NCBI GenBank assembly: GCA_021784575.1
Contig: JAJYHX010000009.1
Location: 1-64,000, forward strand
Direction of reading: 5' to 3'
Length of the DNA: 64,000 nucleotides
From: Nitrospirota bacterium
GTDB lineage: Bacteria; Nitrospirota; JACRHJ01
Shown here one piece after another: positions 49,378 to 58,057 of this stretch (its first letter is position 1; each line of letters starts with the position of its first letter). The translations under genes were made by a program, and so were the position numbers. Below the pieces are notes generated by a model that saw nothing but the letters and a program-made list of their open reading frames with translations, had not been told where the DNA came from and made no database searches.

Positions 49378-50465
49378 CAGAAGAACCTCTTTCTGAACCT
49401 AAGGCCGCCCGATATATACCTGTTCACCCCCGCCGGGTCAAATAACCGCACCCTTAGAACTCCGTGCGCGAAAGCCAGCAATTTCCCGCGCACATCGTCC
49501 GCCACGCCAGCATAAAAAAGCGGGTTCGCCACAACCGCCGCCCGAAAGGCATAGAAAGGCGCGGATACCTCGTTAATCGCTCCGTCTCCGGATACCGCGA
49601 TATATTCATCGTAAAAAAGGGACAGCGCTTCATCGTACGCTCCGGCCATTTCCCCGTATTCCATGAGCGAAAAGAAAATATAGTTTATGCAAAGGGCCGT
49701 CACATCGTCGGCAGGCTCCCCGTACTCCCCGCGGCTTCTGTCAAGCAGGCAAAAGGATTTCCTGCCATTGAAGAGGATGTTGCCGGGATGGAAATCGCCG
49801 TGCACACGCGAAAGCCGCCCCGTTTTCCCTTTTAATACCGCCCTCCAGTCGATACATGCCTTCTCGATCGCCGCCATTTCGCGCAGATTGGTGAAGCGGT
49901 TATCTTCCGTATACGTATCGAAGACTCCCATCAGGCACTCGCCATGCCCTATTATATCGCGGACTTTCCGAAGATAAAGGCTTGGCGCGTCTTTTTTTTT
50001 GGCGTGCGCGCGGGCGATAAACCTGGCGAGCGCGGACACGCGCTCCCTGTCCTGCCGCCGAAGATTTTTTAATCCTTTCATTTCGCGCAGGTCATCAAAA
50101 TAGCTTGCCCCTTCGCCTTCCTCCATCACGAGATAATATTCAGCCCCGCCGGAAATGGACATTGCGGAGCCGTCCGGTTGTATTGAGAAGACATCCAAGG
50201 CTTTTACGTGAGACGGAAACTTCCCGTAGTTTTCAAACGCCAGGAGAAATACTCCCGCTCTGTCGGAGGGATAGTCGTGGCCGAGGCCGATATGTTTGTC
50301 AAGCGCCTTTATTATGACCTTCCGGGCCGCGCCGTTGCGGATAAAGCTTGCCCTGTAGCCCCTCCCATGACTGCCTCTTCCAAGCGCCGAGAGGCGGACG
50401 CTCCCGTGGACTGCGCCGAAAGCCGATTGCAGGCACTCCGCAAACCTCGCGGCGGAGGGTTTCAA
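49377..50465 (-). CDS. APH-type phosphotransferase
   Basis: The protein has the aminoglycoside-phosphotransferase/choline-kinase fold. An N-lobe carries ARKVIIKALDK, the Brenner box RVHGDFHPGNILF holds the catalytic Asp, and a following CLLDRSRGEYGEPADD holds the metal Asp. At 362 residues it is close to the APH/HipA-related small-molecule kinases of unknown substrate. Association with a TPR lipoprotein and an IMPase suggests sugar or cell-wall precursor phosphorylation more than antibiotic resistance. The start is TTG 50465 with an SD (GAGGA), overlapping the upstream stop by 4 nt. Confidence 0.85.
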   Translation of the reverse strand: MKPSAARFAECLQSAFGAVHGSVRLSALGRGSHGRGYRASFIRNGAARKVIIKALDKHIGLGHDYPSDRAGVFLLAFENYGKFPSHVKALDVFSIQPDGSAMSISGGAEYYLVMEEGEGASYFDDLREMKGLKNLRRQDRERVSALARFIARAHAKKKDAPSLYLRKVRDIIGHGECLMGVFDTYTEDNRFTNLREMAAIEKACIDWRAVLKGKTGRLSRVHGDFHPGNILFNGRKSFCLLDRSRGEYGEPADDVTALCINYIFFSLMEYGEMAGAYDEALSLFYDEYIAVSGDGAINEVSAPFYAFRAAVVANPLFYAGVADDVRGKLLAFAHGVLRVRLFDPAGVNRYISGGLRFRKRFF

Positions 50466-51307
50466 TTGTGTCCTCTTGCAGCAAATTTTTTTGAAAGCGT
50501 CTCGGCAACATTGGCGCCGGGGTAATGCCTGTCTATTGTAAGAACTTTTGCGAATTCTTTCATGGCAAGCCTGTATTGGCCGCTGTTGTAGTATGCTACT
50601 CCAAGGTTGTTGTGGTATCTGACCTCGTTCGGTTTCATAGTCAAAAGCCTCTGATAAATCCTTATGGCATCCTGGCTTCTGCCTGTCCTGTTATAAACGA
50701 AACCGAGATACTGGAGCGCGTCTTCGTCGTCCGGCTTGAGTCTCACGGCAGTCTCCCAGCACAATATCGCACCCCGGGTATCGCCCAGTTTGTCATCCGC
50801 GAGTCCCAGGTTGACATAGTTCTGCGGGTCGCGAGGGTTTTGCCGCACAGCCTTGTCGAACATATTCTTTGCGTTTACAAACTGCCCAAGCTTAGCGTAG
50901 CATTCGCCGAGCATCGACTCGGCGCGCGGGTCGCTCGGTTTAAGGATAAGAGAATTGCTCAGGGCATCGACCTCCTGCTCCAGAAGTCCTATCTTGTCGA
51001 GCGCTACCGCCATGTCCATGTATACTTCCTGTCTGTCAGGCTCAAGGTCTATCGACCGTTTATACTCCGCAACGGCGTCCGCCGTCCGCCCAAGTCTGTC
51101 CAGCGACCGTCCGAGGTTATAATGCGCCCTGGCCATATCCTTTACGTCCAGCCGCTTGTTCTGCACAACCTTTCCGTAAAGCTCCACCGCCTTCTGGTAA
51201 TCCCCTCGCCGGAATGCAGCGTCGGCCTTTTTGAAAGGACTGCCGCAGCCAACCGCAGTCATCATGAATATTAGTATAATTATGTATACGGCCTTATCCG
51301 CCCTCAT
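50462..51307 (-). CDS. TPR-repeat lipoprotein
   Basis: The N-terminal signal with lipobox TAVGC (Cys21) marks an outer- or inner-membrane lipoprotein. The mature part (~28-270) is built of about seven tetratricopeptide repeats, each with the pattern of AHYNLGRSLDRLGRTADAVAE. Such proteins act as scaffolds for envelope complexes; no partner can be named from sequence. It overlaps the phosphotransferase by 4 nt and follows nnr after 62 nt. Confidence 0.9.
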   Translation of the reverse strand: MRADKAVYIIILIFMMTAVGCGSPFKKADAAFRRGDYQKAVELYGKVVQNKRLDVKDMARAHYNLGRSLDRLGRTADAVAEYKRSIDLEPDRQEVYMDMAVALDKIGLLEQEVDALSNSLILKPSDPRAESMLGECYAKLGQFVNAKNMFDKAVRQNPRDPQNYVNLGLADDKLGDTRGAILCWETAVRLKPDDEDALQYLGFVYNRTGRSQDAIRIYQRLLTMKPNEVRYHNNLGVAYYNSGQYRLAMKEFAKVLTIDRHYPGANVAETLSKKFAARGHN

Positions 51308-51369
51308 CTTAAAGCTACCTCCTTAAAACTAATCCGTAACTCCCACGCGAAAATAAAAATTATGCGCCG

Positions 51370-52905
51370 CTATTCTGTCTCGCCTATCGCCGCCGGGAGA
51401 GCTTCGATCAAATCGCCGGCTATAAGCCCGGCATAACCTTTCGCGCCGGACGCTTTGTCCCCGGCCAAACCGTGCGCATATGCGCCCAAAAGCGCCGCGT
51501 CCCGCGCCTCAAGCCCCTGGGCCAGAAACGAGCTTATAACGCCCGTCAGGACGTCTCCGGTGCCGGCTGTCGCCATACCGGGATTACCAGTCGGGTTCAC
51601 ATAAAACGTCCCGTCGGGCGATGCGACAAGCGTCCTGGCGCCTTTCAGAACAACGGTACAGTTATGCGCCTTCGCAAGCGAGATGGCCGAACCGGGCCTG
51701 TCCAGCTGCACCTTTACCGCAGGAACGCCGAGGAACCGCCCGGCCTCGCCCGGATGCGGCGTAAGAACCACTGGGACACTCATGCTGTCAAGCGGCGTCT
51801 CGTCCTCCGAGAGAATGTTCAGGGCGTCGGCGTCCAGGACCGCCGGGATATTCAATTTCGGTAGAAACTCTCGAATCAGTCTTGCCGTATCCGCGTTGCG
51901 CGATATTCCGGGGCCTATAGCCACGGCTGTCTTGCCCTCCAGAAGATTCAAAAGACCGTCGAGCGCGGCATACGAAAGCGAGCGTTCGTCCGTTTCCGGA
52001 AGCGCCACGGTCATCTCCTCCGTCAGCTTTTCTTCAAAAACGTCGTTTAAACTCTCCGGGACGGCAAGCGTTACAAGACCCGCTCCGGAGCGCAGCGCCG
52101 CATGCGCCGCCAATACCGCCGCACCGGTCTTTCCCGCCGAGCCCGCGACAATCAATAAATGCCCATAAGTCCCTTTATGCGAATCCGGCTCCCGCCCGGG
52201 CAGAAGGCCCTTGACATGAGATGCGGTCAGGAGATTTGCGCCTATTGCGGCCTCGTCGATGACGGATTGCGGTATGCCGATCTCGGCGGTCTTTATCCTG
52301 CCCGCCGCTTGAGCGCCGGGATACAGATAAAGTCCGCGCTTAGGCAGGCCAAACGTAACGGTCATATCCGCATGGACGGCAGTACCCATGACCCTTCCGT
52401 CGTCGGAATTTACGCCCGAAGGAACGTCCACGGAGACAACCTCCCGCGCCGCAGAGTTTATCATATTTATTACGCCGGCATAAGGCTCTCCGACCTCGCT
52501 TGAAAGCCCCGTTCCGAATATGGCGTCTATTACCACATCGGCATGAACTGCCAATGCAGTCTCTTCATTCAAGTCCGTGCTGACAAGGGCTATATCGATT
52601 CCCATCTTCCGGGAGGTGTTTAAGTTAATCCCGGCGTCTCCCTTCATATTGTCGGAGAAGAGGCGGACGGACACCTTCGCGCCCATGTTATGAAGCCGCC
52701 GTGCGACAACAAGGCCGTCTCCGCCGTTATTCCCCTTGCCGCAGAATATTACGCAGCGCCTTCCATTGACAGTACCCCATTTATGGACAAGTGCGGATAC
52801 CACTGCCCTGCCTGCGTTCTCCATCAGGACAATACCCGGTATTCCGAATTCCTCGATAGTCCGTCTGTCGAGCTCCCGCATCTCTGCGGCTGTGGCAAGT
52901 TTCAT
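51370..52905 (-). CDS. nnr: Bifunctional NAD(P)H-hydrate epimerase / dehydratase
   Basis: This enzyme repairs hydrated, inactive NAD(P)H. The N-terminal YjeF_N epimerase (~1-215) has GKGNNGGDGLVVARRLH. The C-terminal ribokinase-like dehydratase (~225-505) has KGTYGHLLIVAGSAGKTGAA, TPHPGE and the substrate/ADP loop NPGMATAGTGDVLTG. At 511 residues it is a normal fused form. ATG 52905 comes one base after the acpS stop and begins the family sequence KLATAAEMRELD; an 11-codon longer frame exists upstream. The acpS-nnr order is common in many bacteria. Confidence 0.96.
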   Translation of the reverse strand: MKLATAAEMRELDRRTIEEFGIPGIVLMENAGRAVVSALVHKWGTVNGRRCVIFCGKGNNGGDGLVVARRLHNMGAKVSVRLFSDNMKGDAGINLNTSRKMGIDIALVSTDLNEETALAVHADVVIDAIFGTGLSSEVGEPYAGVINMINSAAREVVSVDVPSGVNSDDGRVMGTAVHADMTVTFGLPKRGLYLYPGAQAAGRIKTAEIGIPQSVIDEAAIGANLLTASHVKGLLPGREPDSHKGTYGHLLIVAGSAGKTGAAVLAAHAALRSGAGLVTLAVPESLNDVFEEKLTEEMTVALPETDERSLSYAALDGLLNLLEGKTAVAIGPGISRNADTARLIREFLPKLNIPAVLDADALNILSEDETPLDSMSVPVVLTPHPGEAGRFLGVPAVKVQLDRPGSAISLAKAHNCTVVLKGARTLVASPDGTFYVNPTGNPGMATAGTGDVLTGVISSFLAQGLEARDAALLGAYAHGLAGDKASGAKGYAGLIAGDLIEALPAAIGETE

Positions 52906-52906
52906 T

Positions 52907-53296
52907 TCAGGACATGCCCTCCGAAGACAATACCGCATGGGCTACCGTATAATCCCCGTCATGGCTGATGCTTACGAATGTCTGCCCGACCCCAAGCCTC
53001 TCGGCCATCTCGCGCACCTTGCCGTAATAGCGCACGGCGGGCCTGCCCATTCCGTCCGGCATTACCTCTATGTCCAACCACATCACCCCTTCCGAATACC
53101 CCGTCCCGAACGCCTTCATAACCGCTTCTTTGACGGCAAACCGGCCTGCAAAGCTCTGGGCGGATTTCTTCTGTCCGCGGCAATAAGCCTTTTCCTCCGG
53201 CGTGAATATCCTGTCCTCAAACGCGCCGCCCCATCGGATTATCGCCCTCGCAATCCTCTCCACCCGGACTATGTCAATACCCGTTCCGAGAATCAT
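52907..53296 (-). CDS. acpS: Holo-[acyl-carrier-protein] synthase
   Basis: This phosphopantetheinyl transferase (129 residues) activates acyl carrier protein for fatty acid synthesis. It has [12 protein letters not shown] at the N-terminus with the Mg Asp8, and the second signature [18 protein letters not shown] (~48-65). It is a trimeric enzyme in other bacteria. ATGA overlap with pdxJ and one-base spacing to nnr show tight coupling; pdxJ-acpS adjacency is one of the most conserved pairs in Proteobacteria and related phyla. Confidence 0.97.
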   Translation of the reverse strand: MILGTGIDIVRVERIARAIIRWGGAFEDRIFTPEEKAYCRGQKKSAQSFAGRFAVKEAVMKAFGTGYSEGVMWLDIEVMPDGMGRPAVRYYGKVREMAERLGVGQTFVSISHDGDYTVAHAVLSSEGMS

Positions 53297-54006
53297 GCCA
53301 GAAGCGCCTTCATTTCCCTGACGGCCCGTTCTATCCCCACCAACACCGCCCGCGAAATTATGCTATGTCCGATGTTCAGCTCATATATCTCTTTTATTTT
53401 GGCTATCTGACGGACGTTCTGGTAATTAAGCCCATGCCCGGCATTTACCGTAAGCCCCAGCTTGTGCGCCAGGCGGCAGGACTCGAATATCTTTTCAAAT
53501 TCTCTTTGGGACTCTTCATAAGTCCTGGCGTCGGCATATCTGCCGGTGTGTATCTCTATCGCGTCTGCGCCGATTTTTTTGGATTCCTTAACCTGGTCGA
53601 AATCCGCATCTATGAAGAGGCTTACGAATATGCCTGTATCCTTGAGCCTGCGCACCGCGTCCGAGACCTTTGCCCGGTTCGCCCTTACGTCCAGGCCGCC
53701 TTCGGTGGTAAGCTCCTCGCGCTTCTCCGGGACGAGGGTCGCCATCTCCGGACGCACCTGCATAGCAATCTCGATTATCTCGTCGGATGCGGCCATCTCA
53801 AGGTTCAGGGGCGCTTTTACCATCTCCCGGAGCAGTTTTACATCCCTGTCCTGGATATGCCGCCTGTCTTCACGGAGATGGATTGTTATACCGTCCGCCC
53901 CGCCGAGTTCTGCCAGTACCGCCGCGTGGACAGGGTCAGGCTCCGTTCCGCGCCTTGCTTGTCTGACAGTTGCCACGTGGTCTATGTTTACGCCCAGCTT
54001 AGGCAA
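53293..54006 (-). CDS. pdxJ: Pyridoxine 5'-phosphate synthase
   Basis: PdxJ closes the pyridine ring of vitamin B6 from 1-deoxyxylulose 5-phosphate and aminoacetone phosphate. The 237 residues begin [19 protein letters not shown], a strong family signature, and include [26 protein letters not shown] and [11 protein letters not shown]. The start is TTG 54006, because the conserved N-terminus begins there and no ATG lies upstream in frame. It heads the long run from pdxJ to gcvPA. The promoter is unclear; an AT-rich TATAAA on the minus strand ~40 nt upstream is a weak candidate. Confidence 0.96.
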   Translation of the reverse strand: MPKLGVNIDHVATVRQARRGTEPDPVHAAVLAELGGADGITIHLREDRRHIQDRDVKLLREMVKAPLNLEMAASDEIIEIAMQVRPEMATLVPEKREELTTEGGLDVRANRAKVSDAVRRLKDTGIFVSLFIDADFDQVKESKKIGADAIEIHTGRYADARTYEESQREFEKIFESCRLAHKLGLTVNAGHGLNYQNVRQIAKIKEIYELNIGHSIISRAVLVGIERAVREMKALLA

Positions 54007-54052
54007 ACAGGCCCCCGCTTAAATTGAAATTTGGGAGGTTTTTATATCAGGA

Positions 54053-54301
54053 TTAACTGTTTAGTTTGCAGGAAAACCAATGAATAGTCAAGAGGTTTAA
54101 TATGCCGTAGAACGCCCAAGGCAATAAATTTTTTATTTTTTTCTTCATATATTTTTTAAGCTTCTTAAAAGGCCCCGCCTTGGCCTCCCGCGTTATTTGG
54201 GCAATTTTATTATCGAGCAGCTTTCTTTGAATGTTACCCTGGCCCAGTGTCTGGAAAAATCTGGAGATTGCCGCCGCCTCTTCACCTCGGGCCTCAAACA
54301 A
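54053..54301 (-). pseudogene. Short unidentified protein or gene fragment
   Basis: An open frame of 82 codons reads from a TTG (54301) but has no ATG, no ribosome binding site, and an in-frame stop only three codons further upstream. The product is basic, with a lysine-rich stretch (KKLKKYMKKKIKN) followed by a hydrophobic helix (LLPWAFYGILNLLTIHWF). No family is recognised. It is distinctly AT-rich compared with flanking genes and lies beside another AT-rich gene. I consider it a truncated remnant more likely than an expressed gene. Confidence 0.35.
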
Positions 54302-54415
54302 GCGGCAATGTCATGCACAAAAGACAACTTAAAGGATTAAATGGCATTTTTTATCCTTGTTTAAAAAATTCCCTGCTTTCCCGCTGCACTGTCAAGTTTT
54401 CCCACCCCACCCTCC

Positions 54416-54445
54416 TTGACCAAAAACCATTGCCCTGTTTATAAT
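54416..54445 (+). promoter_or_regulatory. Strong promoter for the glycosyltransferase-like gene
   Basis: TTGACC (54416-54421) and a perfect TATAAT (54440-54445) are 18 bp apart. The predicted start near 54452 coincides with the AAGGAGG Shine-Dalgarno (54452-54458), so the leader is only ~13 nt. The region 54302-54415 upstream shows no other feature. Confidence 0.78.
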
Positions 54446-54464
54446 TAATCTAAGGAGGATTTGA

Positions 54465-55271
54465 GTGATACATATTATCACCGTACACTGGCAGGAAGAC
54501 GCATGGGTCGATATTCAACTGGCTTATCTGCATAAATTCATCGGTAAACCGTTCAAAGTTTACGCATTCCTTAACAACCTGCCGCGAGACCATCGGGAAA
54601 AATATTTTTACAGCTCTACAGAGCCGATAAGGGACCACGCGGTAAAGCTTAATATACTGGCGGATATAGCCTCGTTTAACATGGAAGGAGCGGACGACCT
54701 GCTTATATTTATTGACGGCGACGCATTCCCTATAGGAGATATTATATCATTTGGAGCGCCCAAACTTAAAAATTACCCGCTTATCGCGGTACAGCGCATG
54801 GAAAATCTCGGGGATATTCAGCCTCATCCCTGCTTCTGCATGACCACGCTAAAATTCTGGAAAGATATAAATGGAGACTGGAAAAGGGGCTATGAGTGGA
54901 GTAATCTTTTGGGAAATACCATAACGGACGTCGGCGGCAACCTGCTTGGAATCCTTCGGGAGAAGGGGCTTGAGTGGTATCCCCTGCTAAGGAGCAACCA
55001 AAGAAATTTGCACCCGGTTTTCTTCGGGATTTACGGGGATATTATCTATCACCACGGCGCAGGATTCAGGGAAACCTTATGCCGTCTTGATCTTGAGACA
55101 GTCAATCTGACGGCAAAGAAACTTTGCAAGCTCTTGCCGACGCGCCGGTTGAGAAGAAAATTTAAACCGGAAGATAAAATAATAAAGTCTAACGAATTGC
55201 TTTCCCTCCGTGTGTTTGACATGATAGAAAAAGACCAAGAATTTTACCATTATTTTCAACAGCCGGATTGA
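54465..55271 (+). CDS. Putative GT-A-type glycosyltransferase
   Basis: This 268-residue protein starts at GTG 54465 with a perfect SD (AAGGAGG). The N-terminal MIHIITVHWQ strand, the LLIFIDGDAFPIGDI segment (a DxD-type nucleotide-sugar motif near residue 88) and the late YHHGAGFR fit a GT-A glycosyltransferase of a poorly characterised family. There is no signal peptide or membrane helix, so it is probably cytoplasmic. Its base composition is clearly lower in GC than its neighbours, and it stands alone on the plus strand with its own strong promoter, which suggests lateral acquisition. It converges with a ClC gene 10 nt away with no terminator visible. The sugar and acceptor are unknown. Confidence 0.7.
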   Translation: MIHIITVHWQEDAWVDIQLAYLHKFIGKPFKVYAFLNNLPRDHREKYFYSSTEPIRDHAVKLNILADIASFNMEGADDLLIFIDGDAFPIGDIISFGAPKLKNYPLIAVQRMENLGDIQPHPCFCMTTLKFWKDINGDWKRGYEWSNLLGNTITDVGGNLLGILREKGLEWYPLLRSNQRNLHPVFFGIYGDIIYHHGAGFRETLCRLDLETVNLTAKKLCKLLPTRRLRRKFKPEDKIIKSNELLSLRVFDMIEKDQEFYHYFQQPD

Positions 55272-55281
55272 AGTAATAACT

Positions 55282-56628
55282 TCAGGGCCTTTCCCCGCCC
55301 CTGGGATATATCCGCCGGACCAGGCCAAGCAAGCCCTTGCTGCGGCGCGAAACGACAGCCTTGGCCTCGCCCACCTCGACATTAAGCGGAACCCGAACCG
55401 ACCTCGATTTCAGCGCGGCAATCACTTGACTCGCGTGTATGCTCCTGTTGCCGACCATCAGGTAGCTAACAACTGACGCAGTTGCCGCCCACGTCCCGAT
55501 CCTTACCCCGAAAAGCTCCATAGCGAGTATCCCGGCGGAGATTGGCGTATTTGCCGTCCCGGCAAGGACAGCCGCAACGCCTATCGCGGCGAAAGTGGCC
55601 GGGTCGAACCCCAAGAGCCTGCCCAGGACGCTTCCGGATGACGCCCCGACAAAAAATATCGGCGTGATAATGCCGCCCGACGCGCCGGAGCCGAGCGTAA
55701 TGGACGTAAACAGGATTTTATACAAAAAGGCTCCGACCGGCACATATCCACCCTGCACGGCGGATTCTATCTCAGGCAGCCCCAAGCCGAGATAGCTCCT
55801 GTCCCCCAATGCAAACGTAAGCAGCGCGAGCGCAATACCCGCAACTGCGCCCTTCAGGGGCAGCGAGATTCTAATCCTGTCGAATAGTTTGCCCGCGAGC
55901 TTCATCGCCTCTATGAAGACGAGCGAGACCAGGCCGAATATCATCCCGGCGAGTATTACCTTGAAGAACACGCCTTCCGAAAAAACCGGGAAAACGCTTA
56001 TCTTCCTGGTAAAATATTTGATACCCCACGAAAGCGACACCTGGTAGGCCACGATGCCTGCCACGAACGACGGGAAGAGCACGTCATATGATAACTGCCC
56101 CAGGAAAAGTGATTCTATCCCGAAGATGGAACCCGCGATGGGCGCGCCGAAGACGGACGCAAACCCTGCGGATATGGAGCAGATAACGAGCTTTTTCCTG
56201 TCCCCTTCGTCCATCCGCACAAGCCTCGACGCCCAGGAAGCCAGAGCGGCCCCGACCTGCACCGGGGGCGCCTCCTTGCCTGCCGAGCCGCCGCAGGCTA
56301 TCGTGATTATCGACGCAACAAACTTCGCCGGGGCGACAGTAAGTTTTATTATGCTCTTTTCCTTGTGGATGGCGTGTATTACCTTGTCCAGCCCCTCGCC
56401 GGCCGCCTCCTTGTCGATAAACCGCGCGGCAAGATTCGCAACGAGAAGCCCCGCTGGGAGCAGGAAGAAGTAATACGGGAACCCTGCGGTAAAACCTGAG
56501 CCATAGTCCAGCGCCTTAAGAAAAAACGTGGTGGAATAGCCAACCACAACGCCGACTATTGACGCAAGAACTGACCATTTCAGGATACTTACAAATAGTG
56601 TGCCGTGCTCGGCGAGATGCTTTTTCAT
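55282..56628 (-). CDS. ClC-family chloride channel/antiporter
   Basis: This 448-residue membrane protein has the ClC fold of two inverted halves. The selectivity and gating loop is GGSAGKEAPPVQVG, where canonical members have GxxGxEGP. The gating Glu119 is kept, which favours Cl-/H+ exchange, but the following Gly is Ala. Later landmarks are GSGASGGIITPIFFVG and the pore helix GVAAVLAGTANTPIS. There is no C-terminal CBS pair. It is divergent from a second ClC gene that starts 80 bp away, and the shared AT-rich spacer (56629-56708) must hold both promoters. Confidence 0.92.
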   Translation of the reverse strand: MKKHLAEHGTLFVSILKWSVLASIVGVVVGYSTTFFLKALDYGSGFTAGFPYYFFLLPAGLLVANLAARFIDKEAAGEGLDKVIHAIHKEKSIIKLTVAPAKFVASIITIACGGSAGKEAPPVQVGAALASWASRLVRMDEGDRKKLVICSISAGFASVFGAPIAGSIFGIESLFLGQLSYDVLFPSFVAGIVAYQVSLSWGIKYFTRKISVFPVFSEGVFFKVILAGMIFGLVSLVFIEAMKLAGKLFDRIRISLPLKGAVAGIALALLTFALGDRSYLGLGLPEIESAVQGGYVPVGAFLYKILFTSITLGSGASGGIITPIFFVGASSGSVLGRLLGFDPATFAAIGVAAVLAGTANTPISAGILAMELFGVRIGTWAATASVVSYLMVGNRSIHASQVIAALKSRSVRVPLNVEVGEAKAVVSRRSKGLLGLVRRIYPRGGERP

Positions 56629-56708
56629 GATAGAAAATTATAATACAAACCGCCCGGCCTTTTAAATAAAAAATTGATAATTCCCGGATTTTAAGCTACT
56701 TTTTATTA

Positions 56709-58057
56709 ATGACCCTTAACCCCTTCACATTCGCCCTGCTCTCGGTACTCGTCGGCATAATCGCCGGTCTTGGCGCGGTCGTGTTCCGGGGTCTGATAGC
56801 CTTCTTCCACAACCTGCTTTTTCTCGGTATTTTTTCCTTCTCGTACGACGCGAACGCGCACACCCCGCCCGGGCCATTTGGACCGTTTATACTCCTTGCC
56901 CCGGTCGTCGGCGCGGTGGGAGTATCCTTCCTGGTTACGAAGTTCGCGCCTGAGGCAAGGGGACACGGAGTCCCGGAGGTCATGGACGCGGAATATTACA
57001 ACAATGGGATAATCCGGCCTGTGGTCGCAGTAATAAAGGCCGTAGCGTCGGGGCTTTCCATCGGTTCCGGAGGCTCGCTCGGACGCGAAGGGCCGATTGT
57101 CCAAATAGGGAGCGCCTTCGGCTCTACGGTCGGCCAGATACTGAAACTCCCACCGTGGCAGACGATAACCCTGATAGCCGCCGGCGGGGCAGGCGGAATC
57201 GCGGCCACGTTCAATACGCCGCTCGGCGGCATAATGTTCGCGGCGGAGCTGCTGATGCAGGAGGTGAGCGCCCGCACCCTCATGCCGGTGGTCATCAGCG
57301 CCGCCACGGCGACCTATATCGGCAGGATTTTCTTCGGGGCGCATCCCTCCTTTGTCATCCCCGCCATAGAGACGAACGTCTTCCAGCTTACAAAACCCAT
57401 CCAGCTTGTTCTTTATGCCTTCCTCGGCGTTATCATAGGCGGGGCGGCGGCGGCATTCATAAAATCCGTATATTGGGCGGAGACGTTCTTCGACAGACTC
57501 ATAAAGAAAAATATTACATCCGGCACATGCTGGGGATGCTCATCGTGGGCATATCGTTTTATCTGCTGTATACTTTTTATGGGCATTATTACATCGAAGG
57601 AGTAGGATACGCCGGCATCCAGGACATACTTACTGGCACACTTACCAGCTTCGAGATATTATTCCTGCTATTCATCCTAAAACTTGCCGCGACATCCATT
57701 ACCCTGGGCTCCGGCGGCTCCGGCGGCATATTCTCGCCGTCGCTTTTCCTTGGGGCAACGATAGGCGGTGCCTACGGAATGGTATTGAAGCATGCCTTTC
57801 CGGGACTCTCGATAGACCCGGCGGCGTTTGCGGTGGCAGGGATGGCCGGGATGGTCGGCGGGGCGACGGGCGCGGCGATAATGGCCATCATAATGATATT
57901 CGAGATGACCCTCGATTATAATGTCATAGTCCCAATGGTTATAACGGTGATTGCCGCATACGGCACAAGGAAGGCACTGTCGAAGGAGAGTATCTATACC
58001 CTGAAGCTTGCGAGACGCGGCCACCACGTCCCGGAAACCCTGCACAGGAGTGAATAA
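56709..58057 (+). pseudogene. ClC-family chloride channel with a frameshift at a poly-A run
   Basis: The first frame (56709 on) covers the N-terminal half: GSGGSLGREGPIVQIGS with gating Glu127, and FNTPLGGIMFAAELL. It then loses homology after IKKN. The homology resumes in the -1 frame from about 57509 (YYIRHMLGML, then GSGGSGGIFSPSLFLGA and MVGGATGAAIMAIIMIFEMT) to 58057. The break is at AAAGAAAAAT (57503-57512), where one extra A would restore a ~449-residue protein. So this is either a recent one-base deletion, a sequencing error in a homopolymer, or slippage. No SD precedes the ATG. The stop directly abuts the uvrB stop. It differs from the neighbouring ClC enough to be an old paralogue. 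Confidence 0.88.

Noticed and set aside
49377-50465. Aminoglycoside resistance gene
   Set aside because: It has only the general APH fold; its context among housekeeping genes and lack of specific resistance-enzyme motifs do not support antibiotic resistance.
57503-57512. Programmed -1 frameshifting in the ClC gene
   Set aside because: The site is not a canonical X XXY YYZ heptamer, and no downstream stem-loop or family precedent is known to me. A simple indel is more likely.
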